Shown piece after piece: positions 23,738 to 32,304 of a stretch of DNA of 33,929 nucleotides; position 1 is the first letter of the stretch, and each line of letters starts with the position of its first letter. The notes beneath the pieces are model-generated. The model made no database searches and was not told where the DNA came from. It was given only the letters and a program-made list of their open reading frames with translations. Source of the DNA: Jiangella anatolica (GTDB taxonomy: Bacteria > Actinomycetota > Actinomycetes > Jiangellales > Jiangellaceae). Location of the stretch: assembly GCF_003236295.1 (NCBI RefSeq), contig NZ_POTW01000077.1, forward strand, positions 1-33,929, read 5' to 3'. Position numbers and translations under genes: made by a program.

Positions 23738-25157
23738 TCGGCCCGCCCACGCCCAGGTTGTCCGGGTCCTCCATGTCGCCCTGCGGGCGGTGCAGCCGCC
23801 GGTTGACCAGCCAGGTGACGAACCACAGCACGACGCCGATGGCGAGCAGGATGCCGGCGATGCGGTACTGCTCGTTGTCGCGGCCGGTCCACGGCGTGGC
23901 CAGGTACGCGCAGGTGATGGCGCCGATGATCGGGATGACCGTCGGCGTCTTGAAGTGCTTGTGCTCCACCGGCTGGCGGCGCAGCACCAGCACCGCGACG
24001 TTGACGACGGCGAACACGGCGAGCAGCAGCAGCGCCGTCGTGCCGCCGAGCGCCGGCACCTCGCCGACGAACGTGATCAGGCCGACGGCGAGGATCGTCG
24101 TGAAGATGATCGCCACCCACGGCGTGCGCCGCGTCGGATGCACCCGGCCCAGCGGGCCCGGCAGCACCCGCTCGCGGCTCATGCCGTAGACCAGCCGGCT
24201 GGCCATCAGCATGTTGATCAGCGCGGAGTTGGCGACGGCGAACATGGTGATGAACGCGAAGATCTTCAGCGGGAAGCCCGGCGCACCGGCCTCGACCACC
24301 TGCAGCAGCGGGGTGTCGCCCTCGCCGAGCTGGTCGACCGGCACCAGCGCGACCGCCGAGATGGCCACCAGCACGTAGATGACGCCGGTGATGATGAGCC
24401 CGGACAGCATGACCTTGGGGAAGATCCGCACCGGCTCCTTGCACTCCTCGGCCATGTTCACCGAGTCCTCGAACCCGACCATCGCGAAGAACGCCAGGGC
24501 CGTCGCGGCCGTGACCGCGCCGAAGACACCCTGGCCCTGGGTGTCGAACTCGGTGACACGGCCGAAATCGGCCTCGCCGCCGCCGATCGCCCACAGGCCG
24601 ATCATGATGATGATCAGCAGGCCGCTCAACTCGACGCAGGTGAGCACGACGTTGGCCTTGACGCTCTCGCCGACGCCGCGGAAGTTCACCGCCGCGACCA
24701 GCAGGATGAACACCAGCGCGACCCCGGTGATGCCGAGGCCGGTGCTCAGTTCCACGTCGAAGGCCTCGGACAGGTTCGACGCGAACGCGCGCGACGCCGT
24801 CGACGCCGACGTGATGCCCGAGCACATGACCGTGAACGCCACGATGAACGTGACGAAGTGGACGCCGAACGCCTTGTGCGTGTACAGCGCGGCGCCCGCG
24901 GCCTGGGGGTACTTCGTCACCAGCTCGAGGTAGCTGAACGCGGTGAGGATGGCGACGACGAACGCGACGAGGAACGGCAGCCAGGCCGCGCCGCCCACCT
25001 CGGCGGCGACCTGGCCGGTGAGCGCGTAGACGCCGGTGCCGAGGATGTCGCCGACGACGAACAGCAGCAGCAGGCTCGGGCCCATCACCCGTTTGAGGCT
25101 GGGCTGTTCCGCGGGCTGACGGGGAGCCTCACCGGTCTGCACGGGCGCATCTGCCAT
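23730..25157 (-). CDS. APC family amino-acid permease
   Basis: A 475-aa integral membrane protein with about 12 hydrophobic segments. The first helix carries the APC substrate-binding glycine motif in VVGDILGTGVYALTG (near residue 40). Others include AFSYLELVTKYPQAAGAALY, FFAMVGFEDSVNMAEECKEP (the conserved helix-6 region) and MLMASRLVYGMSRERVLPG. These fit the amino acid/polyamine/organocation superfamily, which couples uptake to protons or exchange; the substrate is not predictable. The ATG at 25157 has GGAGG 5 nt upstream; the TTG four codons earlier lies within that ribosome site and is rejected. It converges with and overlaps the LuxR-type gene by 8 nt. Confidence 0.93.
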   Translation of the reverse strand: MADAPVQTGEAPRQPAEQPSLKRVMGPSLLLLFVVGDILGTGVYALTGQVAAEVGGAAWLPFLVAFVVAILTAFSYLELVTKYPQAAGAALYTHKAFGVHFVTFIVAFTVMCSGITSASTASRAFASNLSEAFDVELSTGLGITGVALVFILLVAAVNFRGVGESVKANVVLTCVELSGLLIIIMIGLWAIGGGEADFGRVTEFDTQGQGVFGAVTAATALAFFAMVGFEDSVNMAEECKEPVRIFPKVMLSGLIITGVIYVLVAISAVALVPVDQLGEGDTPLLQVVEAGAPGFPLKIFAFITMFAVANSALINMLMASRLVYGMSRERVLPGPLGRVHPTRRTPWVAIIFTTILAVGLITFVGEVPALGGTTALLLLAVFAVVNVAVLVLRRQPVEHKHFKTPTVIPIIGAITCAYLATPWTGRDNEQYRIAGILLAIGVVLWFVTWLVNRRLHRPQGDMEDPDNLGVGGPIN

Positions 25158-25257
25158 GGGCGCCTCCAATCGTTGCCTTGGTCTACCCCGCGAAGGGGGC
25201 GACGCGCAAGCAGCGACGCGGCGATTCAGACAGTGCGCCGGGGGAATTCCGCGGCCA

Positions 25258-26025
25258 TTACCGGCCCGCCGCGCGACGCGCTTCCTCGGCCCTGGCCAGC
25301 ACGGACATCACTGTGTCGAGGTCGTCGGTGACGGTGAGCAGGTCGACGTCGACGGCCGAGATCTTCTTCTCCACGACCAGCGTGTCACGAAGCCAGTCGA
25401 CGAGGCCTTTCCAGTACGACTCACCGACCAGAATGATGGGAAATGCGGTGACTTTGTGCGTCTGGACGAGCGTCATCGCCTCGAACAGCTCGTCGAGCGT
25501 CCCGTAGCCGCCGGGGAACACGACGAAGCCCTGGGCGTACTTGACGAACATCGTCTTGCGGGCGAAGAAGTACCGGAAGTTGATCGCGAGGTCGACGTAG
25601 GCGTTGATGCCCTGCTCGAACGGCAGCTCGATGCCCAGCCCGACGGAGGTGCCGCCGGACTCGTGCGCGCCCTTGTTCGCGGCCTCCATGATGCCCGGGC
25701 CGCCGCCGGTGATGACGGCGTACCCGGCGGCGGTCAGCCGCTTGGCGAGGTCGACGGCGAGCTCGTAGTACGGGTCATCGGGCAGCGTGCGGGCCGAGCC
25801 GAACACGCTGATGGCCGGGCCTAGCTCGGCCAGTGCGCCGAACCCTTCGATGAACTCGGACTGGATGCGCAGCACCCGCCACGGGTCGGTGTGCACCCAG
25901 TCGGTGGGGCCGGCGGTGTCGAGCAGGCGCTGGTCGGTCGTGGTCACGTCGTACTGCTTCCCTCGCTTGATCACCGGCCCGGCGTGCCTCTCCACCGGCC
26001 GTTCGAACTCCTCGTGTCCCTCCAC
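25258..26025 (-). CDS. LOG family protein (cytokinin-activating phosphoribohydrolase type, TIGR00730)
   Basis: A 255-aa Rossmann-like protein with the LOG motifs GGGPGIMEAANKGA (107-120) and PGGYGTLDE (171-179), plus catalytic-type Arg in the FARKTMFVKYA helix. LOG enzymes split nucleoside 5'-monophosphates, including cytokinin ribotides, into base and ribose phosphate; the M. tuberculosis homologue Rv1205 is reported to do this. Older annotation as lysine decarboxylase is misleading. The GTG at 26025 is supported by TAGCCT (26038-26033) ending exactly 7 nt upstream, as for a leaderless mRNA. It follows dapE by 17 bp. The ~45-residue N-terminal extension is Glu/Arg/Thr-rich. Confidence 0.92.
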   Translation of the reverse strand: MEGHEEFERPVERHAGPVIKRGKQYDVTTTDQRLLDTAGPTDWVHTDPWRVLRIQSEFIEGFGALAELGPAISVFGSARTLPDDPYYELAVDLAKRLTAAGYAVITGGGPGIMEAANKGAHESGGTSVGLGIELPFEQGINAYVDLAINFRYFFARKTMFVKYAQGFVVFPGGYGTLDELFEAMTLVQTHKVTAFPIILVGESYWKGLVDWLRDTLVVEKKISAVDVDLLTVTDDLDTVMSVLARAEEARRAAGR

Positions 26026-26032
26026 AGGCGCC

Positions 26033-26038
26033 AGGCTA
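26033..26038 (-). promoter_or_regulatory. Candidate -10 box for a leaderless LOG-gene transcript
   Basis: TAGCCT on the minus strand fits TANNNT, and 7 nt separate it from GTG 26025. That is the spacing of leaderless actinobacterial promoters in which the start codon is +1. It lies between the dapE stop and the LOG gene. Confidence 0.45.
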
Positions 26039-26042
26039 GCCG

Positions 26043-27107
26043 TCAGGTCGCCAGCCAGGCCCGCAATCGGGACTCACAGGCCTCGATCTCGGCGACGTCG
26101 ACGCGCTCGTCGTCGGCGTGCGCGAGCTGCGGGTCGCCGGGGCCGTAGTTGACCGCGGGCACGCCGAGCGCGTCGAACCGGGCGACGTCGGTCCAGCCGA
26201 CCTTGGCCCGCGGTTCCCCGCCGACGGCGGCGACGAACGCCGCCGCAACCGGGCGGTCCAGGCCCGGCCGGGCACCGGGTGCGGAGTCGAGCAGCCGCAC
26301 GTCGTAGCCGTCGAACACCTGCTGGACGTGGTCCAGCGCCTCGGCCTCGGTGTGGCTGGGCGCGAACCGGTAGTTGACGGTGACCTGGCAGCGGTCCGGG
26401 ATGACGTTGCCGGCGATGCCGCCGCTGATGCCCACGGCGTTGAGCCCCTCGCGGTAGTCCAGCCCGTCGACGGTGACCGTGGCCGGCTCGTAGGCGGCCA
26501 GCCGCTGCAGCACCGGCCCGGCGGCGTGGATCGCGTTGCTGCCCCGCCACCAGCGGGCGCTGTGCGCGGCGACGCCGGTCAGCTCGACGGCCACCCGCAG
26601 CGTGCCGTTGCAGCCGCCCTCGACCGCCGCCGACGTCGGCTCCATGAGCACGGCGAAGTCGGCCGTCAGCCAGTCCGGGTGGTCGCGGGCGACCCGGCCG
26701 AGGCCATTGCGGTCGGCCTCGACCTCCTCGTTGTCGTAGAAGACATAGGTGACGTCGCTGGCCGGCGCCGGGACGTGCGCGGCCAGCCGGAGCCCGACGG
26801 CGACGCCGCCCTTCATGTCGACCGTGCCGCGGCCCCACAGCACGCCGCCGTCGCGCCGGGTCGGCAGGTTGCCGGCGACCGGCACGGTGTCGAGGTGGCC
26901 GGCCAGCACCACCCGCGTGGCCCGGCCCAGCGCCGTCCGCGCGACGACGGTGTCGCCGTCGCGGTCGACGGTGACGTGGCCGAGCGAGCGCAGCGCCGCC
27001 TCGACGGCGTCGGCCAGCGGCCCCTCCGCGCCGCTCGGGGACGCGAGGTCGCACAGTTGCGCCGTCAGCTCCGGCGCGGGGAGGTCGAGGTCGAGAACGG
27101 TGCCCAC
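26043..27107 (-). CDS. dapE: Succinyl-diaminopimelate desuccinylase
   Basis: An M20 metallopeptidase-fold enzyme that hydrolyses N-succinyl-LL-diaminopimelate to LL-diaminopimelate and succinate, in the pathway to lysine and peptidoglycan meso-DAP. Zinc and catalytic residues are visible: His71 and Asp73 in AGHLDTVPV, Asp98 in GRGTVDMKGG, the Glu127-Glu128 pair in YDNEEVE, Glu156 in LMEPTS, and a late His in PQLAHADDE. GVAAHSARWWRGSNAIH is the dimerisation-domain segment that supplies the substrate-binding His. Length (354 aa) matches actinobacterial DapE. The start is GTG at 27107 with GAGG upstream, 12 bp behind the VOC gene stop. dapD, the enzyme two steps earlier, is at 30352. Confidence 0.95.
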   Translation of the reverse strand: MGTVLDLDLPAPELTAQLCDLASPSGAEGPLADAVEAALRSLGHVTVDRDGDTVVARTALGRATRVVLAGHLDTVPVAGNLPTRRDGGVLWGRGTVDMKGGVAVGLRLAAHVPAPASDVTYVFYDNEEVEADRNGLGRVARDHPDWLTADFAVLMEPTSAAVEGGCNGTLRVAVELTGVAAHSARWWRGSNAIHAAGPVLQRLAAYEPATVTVDGLDYREGLNAVGISGGIAGNVIPDRCQVTVNYRFAPSHTEAEALDHVQQVFDGYDVRLLDSAPGARPGLDRPVAAAFVAAVGGEPRAKVGWTDVARFDALGVPAVNYGPGDPQLAHADDERVDVAEIEACESRLRAWLAT

Positions 27108-27119
27108 AAGCGCCTCAGC

Positions 27120-27815
27120 CTACGTGCGCACGGTGAAGGCGCAGAACTCGTTGCCCTCGGGGTCGGCCAGGACGTGCCAGGAGATGTCGCCGCCGGGCTC
27201 GCGCAGCACGGTGGCGCCGCGGCCGGTGAGCAGCGCGACGTCGGCGACCTCGACGTCCCAGTGGACGCGGTTCTTCGCCGTCTTCGGCTCGGGAACGGGC
27301 ACGAAGCACAGGTAGTCGAACGGCAGCCGGCCGCCGCTCTCCAGTGCCGCGTAGTGCTCCTTGGGCTCCCGCTCGGGCGCCAGCCCGAGCAGCTCGCCCC
27401 ACCAGGCGGCCTGGGCGTGCGGGTCGGCGCAGTCGACGACGACCTCGTACAGCCGGCCCGGCAGCGACGGGCGGCCCGGCCGCAGGAACGCGCAGAACTC
27501 GCCGCCCTCGGAGTCGGCCATGACGTGCCAGGAGATGTCGTCGCCGGGCTCGCGCAGCACCGTCGCGCCGAGTGCCAGCAGCCCGTCGAGGTCGCCGGTC
27601 TCGACGTCGAGGTGCACCCGGTTCTTCGCCGTCCGCGGCTCGGGCACGGCGTCGACCCAGATCTGCTCGCCTTCTGCATCGCCGCGCAGGTGCGTAGGAT
27701 CGTGGGGGTCAGGACGGCGGCCCACCGCCGCCGCCCAGAACTCGGCGAGTCGCGGCTGGTCACTCGCATCGAGGCAGAGGGCCTGCCAGGTGGCGACGGC
27801 GGGTGTCTGGCTCAT
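27120..27815 (-). CDS. Tandem VOC (glyoxalase-like) domain protein
   Basis: Two homologous halves of about 110 residues. Each has a helix with W and FW/WW (LAEFWAAAVGR, QAAWWGELLGL), then P-(E/V)-P-x-T-A-K-N-R-V-H-x-D-V-E, and a closing WHV(M/L)AD-(S/P)-EG-x-EFCAF strand. This duplicated layout is the glyoxalase/bleomycin-resistance-like family often found in actinobacteria without known substrate. His in RVH and Glu in EFCAF could be metal ligands. ATG 27815 is preferred: TAGCGT ends exactly 7 nt upstream, suggesting a leaderless mRNA. A GTG eight codons earlier has no support. It is divergent from the sigma-factor gene. Confidence 0.88.
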   Translation of the reverse strand: MSQTPAVATWQALCLDASDQPRLAEFWAAAVGRRPDPHDPTHLRGDAEGEQIWVDAVPEPRTAKNRVHLDVETGDLDGLLALGATVLREPGDDISWHVMADSEGGEFCAFLRPGRPSLPGRLYEVVVDCADPHAQAAWWGELLGLAPEREPKEHYAALESGGRLPFDYLCFVPVPEPKTAKNRVHWDVEVADVALLTGRGATVLREPGGDISWHVLADPEGNEFCAFTVRT

Positions 27816-27822
27816 GGCCGCA

Positions 27823-27828
27823 ACGCTA
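27823..27828 (-). promoter_or_regulatory. Candidate -10 box for a leaderless VOC-gene transcript
   Basis: TAGCGT on the minus strand is followed by 7 nt and then ATG 27815. It lies in the 71-bp divergent gap shared with the sigma-factor gene. No Shine-Dalgarno is visible for this ATG, which fits a leaderless message. Confidence 0.5.
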
Positions 27829-27886
27829 GCCGAGCGCACCGACAGCCTTGTCCCGACGAGATACCCAGCCAGGTGACCCGACGACG

Positions 27887-28585
27887 ATGAGCACCCTGCC
27901 GGCCGCTCCGCCCGACGACCAGCATCTCTGGTCGCGGGCGCGCCGAGGCGACCCGGCAGCGTTCGGCGAGTTGTTCACCCGGCACTCGACGGTCGTCTAC
28001 AACTACTGCTTCCGGCTCACCGGCAGCTGGAAGACCGCCGAGGACCTCACGTCGGTGGTGTTCCTGGAGGCATGGCGCAAGCGCGAGGACGTCGCCGCCG
28101 AGGCCGGGTTCGTGCCGTGGCTGCTGAGCCTGGCCGGCCGGGTCGCGCGCAACAGCACCCGCGCCGTCCGCCGGCACCGCCGCCTGCTGGCCAAGCTGCC
28201 GCCGGCCGTCATCGCCGGCGGCGCCGCCGACGCCCTCGCCTCGCCGGACAGCGCGCACAGCCCCGGCGACCCGCCCGCGACCGGCGACACCTCGCCGGCC
28301 GAGGCGCGGGAGGCCGCCGCCCGGGCCGACGACGAGCGGCACATGAGGCAGGTCCTGAAGGTGTTCCGGCGACTGCCGAAGCAGGAGCAGGAGGTGCTCG
28401 CGCTGTGCGTGTGGGGCGAGCGCACCTACGCCGAGGCCGCCGTCGCCCTCGGAATCCCCGTCGGCACAGTACGCTCGCGTCTGGCGCGGGCCCGGGCACA
28501 CATGGAGCGCCTCACCGAGGCCGCCGCCACGAAAACGGCCGAGCCGCGACCCGGCTCGCGTCCCGAAGGAGCGCACCACACATGA
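27887..28585 (+). CDS. RNA polymerase sigma factor, ECF-like
   Basis: A 232-aa sigma-70 family protein. Region 2 is GDPAAFGELFTRHSTVVYNY then TGSWKTAEDLTSVVFLEAWR (about residues 21-63). Region 4 is PKQEQEVLALCVWGERTYAEAA then GIPVGTVRSRLARARAHM, a classic C-terminal helix-turn-helix that binds the -35 element. A ~50-residue Ala/Pro/Asp-rich linker joins them. ATG 27887 has AGGTGA about 11 nt upstream; a TTG 13 codons earlier lies inside the divergent promoter region and is less likely. The stop overlaps the next gene by ATGA, so the downstream protein is a candidate regulator of this sigma factor. Confidence 0.92.
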   Translation: MSTLPAAPPDDQHLWSRARRGDPAAFGELFTRHSTVVYNYCFRLTGSWKTAEDLTSVVFLEAWRKREDVAAEAGFVPWLLSLAGRVARNSTRAVRRHRRLLAKLPPAVIAGGAADALASPDSAHSPGDPPATGDTSPAEAREAAARADDERHMRQVLKVFRRLPKQEQEVLALCVWGERTYAEAAVALGIPVGTVRSRLARARAHMERLTEAAATKTAEPRPGSRPEGAHHT

Positions 28586-29658
28586 GTTCCATGAACCTCG
28601 CGTTCGACGTCCCGCCACGGCGCGAGCTGCCCGCCGAGCGGCGCGACGCCATGCGGCGCCTGCTCGAGGACGCCGTCGCGGGCCGGCCGGCCCGCCGTGC
28701 GCTCCCCCGGCCGGCCCTCCCCCGGCCGGCGCTGACCCGGCGGGCGCTGTGGCCGGCGGCCGGACTGGCGACGGCGACCGCGGTGGCCGCCGCCGTGCTC
28801 GTCGTGGGCGACCTCGGGTCCGACGGCGCCGACACCGCGTACGCGGCCACGCCGCCGGTACTCGCCGCCGAGCTCGGCATCGGCGGCCCGGCGCGGGCGC
28901 AGCTCCAGTCGCTGGCCGCGACGGCCGGCGCCGCGTCGCCGCAGCTCTACGCGACCGCCGCCGACACGACCGTCGTCACCGAGAGCTGGCTGCTGACGGT
29001 CACCGAGACCGAGGCGGCCGATGAGGCGCCGCCGCCCGAGGGCGCCGCCGCGACGCTCGCGATGGGCGCCGCGCCCACCGTCACCAGCGCCGTCGTGCCG
29101 GTGCTGCGCGAGCAGCGGCTGCTGGCCGACGGCTCGGTGCACGTCCGCGAGACACAGGGCGAGGCGCGGTTCCCGACCGCCGAGTGGAGCGCGGCCGACG
29201 ACGCCGCCACGCCCGGCGCCGTCCTCCTGGACGAGACCATCCCGGCCGGCGGGCTGGCCTCGGCCTACCCGGCGCAACTGGCCACCGACCCGGCAGCGCT
29301 GCGCGAGCAGCTGCTGGCGGCCTGGCCGCAGGCCGGCGACCCGGCGGCGACGCTGTTCCGTGCGCTGCACGAGCTGGCCGCGAACCGGTCGCTGGACGCG
29401 CCGGTGCAGGCCGCGGCGCTGGCCATGCTGGCGCGGGAGCCCGGCGTCGTCGCGCTCGGCGCGGCGACCGACCGGCGCGGCCGGGCCGCCGTCGCGTTCG
29501 GCGCCGACAGCGCCGACTCCGGACTGGACCGCCGCCACGTGCTGCTGGTCGACCCGGACAGCGGCCGGCTGCTCGGCTACGAGGAGGTCCTCACCGGCGA
29601 CCCCGGCGAACTGGACGTCAAGACCCCCGCCGTCGCCGCCTACACCGTCTTCCTCTGA
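28582..29658 (+). CDS. CU044_5270-type membrane-anchored protein, possible anti-sigma partner
   Basis: A 358-aa protein. The N-terminus (~50 aa) is cytosolic and contains RRDAMRRLLEDAVAG plus a short repeat ALPRPALPRPAL. One membrane helix follows at about residues 56-75 (WPAAGLATATAVAAAVLVVG). The outer part has TTVVTESWLLTVTETEAADE and a C-terminal half with ALHELAANRSLDAPVQAAAL, AMLAREPGVVALGAATDRRG and LVDPDSGRLLGYEEVL. This matches the layout of proteins annotated as CU044_5270 family, often encoded next to sigma factors in actinobacteria. The 4-nt ATGA overlap with the sigma gene supports a functional pair. A canonical zinc anti-sigma motif (HxxxCxxC) is not seen. Confidence 0.8.
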   Translation: MSSMNLAFDVPPRRELPAERRDAMRRLLEDAVAGRPARRALPRPALPRPALTRRALWPAAGLATATAVAAAVLVVGDLGSDGADTAYAATPPVLAAELGIGGPARAQLQSLAATAGAASPQLYATAADTTVVTESWLLTVTETEAADEAPPPEGAAATLAMGAAPTVTSAVVPVLREQRLLADGSVHVRETQGEARFPTAEWSAADDAATPGAVLLDETIPAGGLASAYPAQLATDPAALREQLLAAWPQAGDPAATLFRALHELAANRSLDAPVQAAALAMLAREPGVVALGAATDRRGRAAVAFGADSADSGLDRRHVLLVDPDSGRLLGYEEVLTGDPGELDVKTPAVAAYTVFL

Positions 29659-29671
29659 CGGCCGCCGCCGG

Positions 29672-30283
29672 TCAGCTGGTGCAGGTCCAGTAGCTCATCC
29701 GGTTGTCGGCGGAGGAGCCGACGTAGTTGTCGCTGGTGCCCGGCGTCATCGTCCACAGCCGGGTCCCGCCGAGGGTGTCGTAGGCGTGGTAGTTGCGGCT
29801 GGCGTGCTTGTTGACCCACGACGTCGCGTCGTTGTCGAACCCGTACGAGCTGGGGAAGGCCGAGCACGTGCTGGTGAACTGGTACCGGGCGCCGTCGAAG
29901 TTGGTCGAGGTGTAGAAGCAGTAGTAGCCCGACGGGCAGGTCGACGTGCTGCCCCGGGGCTGCACCGTGCCGCCCAGGTCGGCCAGCTCGGTGACGCCGA
30001 GCGCCTCGACCGCGTCGGCGCGCACGCCGTCGCCCAGCCCGACCGGCGACGCGTCCTCGCCGGGGCTCGGCCACACCACGATGACCTCGCCGTCGTCCCA
30101 GGCCATGGCGTTGTCCGAGAGCTGGACACCACCCGGCTGCTGCTCCAGCGCGTCCGCCATCTCGGCCGCGAGCGGCCCCGTGGGGGTCGCGTCGGTGGCG
30201 ACGACGCCAGCGTGGGCACCACCCGCCGCCACCAGGACCGTCGTCGCCACTGCGGCAAGCGTGGCCAGCAGCCGTCGCGTCAT
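29672..30283 (-). CDS. Secreted peptidase inhibitor I36-like protein
   Basis: A 203-aa exported protein. Residues 1-25 are a Sec signal peptide ([20 protein letters not shown], ending near AHA). After a ~75-residue acidic propeptide-like section, the C-terminal domain has [39 protein letters not shown] and a final SYWTC. This is the crystallin-like fold of family I36, whose prototype is the Streptomyces metalloprotease inhibitor SMPI. Cysteines in pairs suggest disulfides. ATG 30283 has GGGAGG 7 nt upstream; the longer frame to 30433 crosses the divergent dapD start. Many I36-like proteins have no shown inhibitor activity. Confidence 0.88.
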   Translation of the reverse strand: MTRRLLATLAAVATTVLVAAGGAHAGVVATDATPTGPLAAEMADALEQQPGGVQLSDNAMAWDDGEVIVVWPSPGEDASPVGLGDGVRADAVEALGVTELADLGGTVQPRGSTSTCPSGYYCFYTSTNFDGARYQFTSTCSAFPSSYGFDNDATSWVNKHASRNYHAYDTLGGTRLWTMTPGTSDNYVGSSADNRMSYWTCTS

Positions 30284-30338
30284 CAGGTGCCTCCCGATCT
30301 CCTCGTGTCCCGCGGCGCGGCGCGAGTGCCGCGTTCCG

Positions 30339-30344
30339 TAGGCT
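30339..30344 (+). promoter_or_regulatory. Candidate -10 box for a leaderless dapD transcript
   Basis: TAGGCT is followed by exactly 7 nt and then ATG 30352, and no Shine-Dalgarno is present. This fits a promoter whose transcription start is the A of the start codon. Confidence 0.5.
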
Positions 30345-30351
30345 TGAGCCC

Positions 30352-31284
30352 ATGACCGACGAGCGACGGGCATGGGGTTTCGGCCTGGCCACCATAGCCG
30401 CAGATGGAACGATCTTGGATGTTTGGTACCCATCCCCCGCTCTCGGCAAACCGCCCATCTCCTCCGATGACGCCATGATCGAGCTGCGCGATCTCGAGGG
30501 CGACGACGTCGACCGGCAGGTCAGGCGGGCCGTCGTCGAGACGTCGATCGAGCTCGACGCGCCGCCGGCTGACGCCCGGGACGCGTACCTGCGGCTGCAC
30601 CTGCTCTCGCACCGGCTGGTCGCGCCGCACGGGCAGAACCTCGACGGCCTGTTCGGCGTGCTGACCAACGTCGTGTGGACCAACCACGGCCCCTGCGCGG
30701 TCGACGGCTTCGAGCGGACCCGGCTGCGGCTGCTGCGCCGGGGCCCGGTCGTCGTCTACGGCATCGACAAGTTCCCGCGCATGGTCGACTACGTCGTGCC
30801 GGCCGGCGTGCGCATCGCCGACGCCGACCGCGTCCGGCTCGGCGCCCACCTGGCTGCCGGCACCACCGTCATGCACGAGGGGTTCGTGAACTTCAACGCC
30901 GGCACGCTCGGCTCGTCCATGGTGGAGGGCCGTATCTCCTCCGGTGTCGTGGTCGGCGACGGCTCCGACGTCGGCGGCGGCGCGTCCATCATGGGGACGC
31001 TGTCCGGCGGCGGCAAGGAGGTCATCACCGTCGGGACCGGCTGCCTGATCGGCGCGAACGCCGGCATCGGCATCTCGCTCGGCGACGGCTGCGTCGTCGA
31101 GGCCGGCTGCTACGTCACCGCCGGCACGAAGGTCGGGCTGCCCGACGGCCGCGTCGTCAAGGCCGCCGAGCTGTCCGGGCGCGACGGCCTGCTGTTCCGC
31201 CGCAACAGCGTCACCGGCGCGGTCGAGGCGCTGGCCCGGTCCGGCGACTGGGGCGGGCTCAACGCCGTCCTGCACGCGAACTAG
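30352..31284 (+). CDS. dapD: 2,3,4,5-tetrahydropyridine-2,6-dicarboxylate N-succinyltransferase
   Basis: Transfers succinate from succinyl-CoA to tetrahydrodipicolinate in the lysine/DAP pathway; dapE, which removes the succinyl group later, lies 3 kb away. The 310-aa protein is of the actinobacterial DapD type: N-terminal domain beginning [20 protein letters not shown], the stretch [20 protein letters not shown], then a left-handed beta-helix (~165-260) with [20 protein letters not shown] and [20 protein letters not shown]. The final segment [20 protein letters not shown] covers the active-site region of trimeric DapD. The ATG at 30352 is probably leaderless. It is divergent from the I36-like gene with a 68-bp gap. 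Confidence 0.96.
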   Translation: MTDERRAWGFGLATIAADGTILDVWYPSPALGKPPISSDDAMIELRDLEGDDVDRQVRRAVVETSIELDAPPADARDAYLRLHLLSHRLVAPHGQNLDGLFGVLTNVVWTNHGPCAVDGFERTRLRLLRRGPVVVYGIDKFPRMVDYVVPAGVRIADADRVRLGAHLAAGTTVMHEGFVNFNAGTLGSSMVEGRISSGVVVGDGSDVGGGASIMGTLSGGGKEVITVGTGCLIGANAGIGISLGDGCVVEAGCYVTAGTKVGLPDGRVVKAAELSGRDGLLFRRNSVTGAVEALARSGDWGGLNAVLHAN

Positions 31285-31326
31285 CGCGGAACCCCCGGCC
31301 CGTCGACGGACGTTCTTCCGGTCACC

Positions 31327-32304
31327 ATGAGTCGCGCTGCCCGCCTGACGGCCACCCTCGGCACCCTGCTCGCCCTCGGCGGGTGCATCGCCGCGCTGCT
31401 CATCTGGTGGGTGGGCCGCGAGGACGACCCGTTCTCACGGCGCAACGACTGCCGCGCCGTCGTCGACGGCCGCACCGTCGCGCTGTCGCCGGAGCAGGCC
31501 CGGCACGCCGCCACCATCGCCGCCGTCGCTATGGAGCGCGAGCTGCCCGCGCGGGCCGTCACGATCGCCCTGGCCACGGCGTACCAGGAATCGGACATCT
31601 ACAACATCGACTACGGCGACCGCGACTCGCTCGGGCTGTTCCAGCAGCGGCCGTCGCAGGGCTGGGGCACGCCGGAGCAGGTGCAGGACCCCGTCTACGC
31701 CGCCGGCGCCTTCTACGACGCGCTGGTGCGGATCCCGAACTATCGCGAGCTGGAGATCACGGTCGCCGCGCAGGAGGTGCAGCGCAGCGCCTTCCCCGAC
31801 GCCTACGCCGACCACGAGGACGACGCCCGGGTGCTGGCGTCGGCGCTGACCGGCAACTCCGAGGCGGCGTTCTCGTGCGCGTTCCGGCCGGCGTCGTACT
31901 CGGCGCAGGCCGAGGGCGAGGACGGGCTGACCGACCGCGCCCGCGCCGTCCGCGACGAGCTGGCGGCCACCTTCGGCGGCCTCGACATCGGCGGCTACCA
32001 GGCCGGCGGCATCGACTCCGGCCACGTCGAGGGGTCCGCGCACTACGACGGCCGGGCGCTGGACGTCATGTTCGAGCCCTACGACAACGCCGACGTCAAC
32101 CGCCGCGGCTGGGCGGTGGCCCAGTGGGCCGTCGCGAACGCCCAGGAACTGGGCATAGCGACCGTCATCTACGACGACAGGATATGGTCAGCGCGCCGGT
32201 CCGACGAAGGTTGGCGCGCCTACACCCACCCGTCCGGTGACACCACGGACATCACCTTGCGCCACCTGGACCACGTCCACATCGACGTCGCCCCGGGAGA
32301 GTGA
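31327..32304 (+). CDS. Exported muralytic-like protein (lysozyme-like plus ARB_07466-like C-terminal domain)
   Basis: A 325-aa protein with an N-terminal membrane anchor or uncleaved signal (residues ~7-28, ATLGTLLALGGCIAALLIWW). The middle part (ARAVTIALATAYQESDIYNI, DSLGLFQQRPSQGWGTPEQV) resembles a goose-lysozyme/transglycosylase active-site region with the E of YQES and the LGLFQQRP segment. The C-terminal ~130 residues carry SGHVEGSAHYDGRALDVMFE and LRHLDHVHIDV, a His/Asp pattern like the ARB_07466-type domain related to D,D-peptidase folds. Homologues are sometimes misannotated as heavy-metal transporters. No clear ribosome site precedes ATG 31327. Its stop overlaps the next start by GTGA. 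Cleavage of peptidoglycan is inferred. Confidence 0.75.
   Translation: MSRAARLTATLGTLLALGGCIAALLIWWVGREDDPFSRRNDCRAVVDGRTVALSPEQARHAATIAAVAMERELPARAVTIALATAYQESDIYNIDYGDRDSLGLFQQRPSQGWGTPEQVQDPVYAAGAFYDALVRIPNYRELEITVAAQEVQRSAFPDAYADHEDDARVLASALTGNSEAAFSCAFRPASYSAQAEGEDGLTDRARAVRDELAATFGGLDIGGYQAGGIDSGHVEGSAHYDGRALDVMFEPYDNADVNRRGWAVAQWAVANAQELGIATVIYDDRIWSARRSDEGWRAYTHPSGDTTDITLRHLDHVHIDVAPGE

Noticed and set aside
25258-26025. Lysine decarboxylase
   Set aside because: The PGGYGT and GGGPGIMEA motifs are those of LOG phosphoribohydrolases; PLP-dependent decarboxylase motifs are absent.
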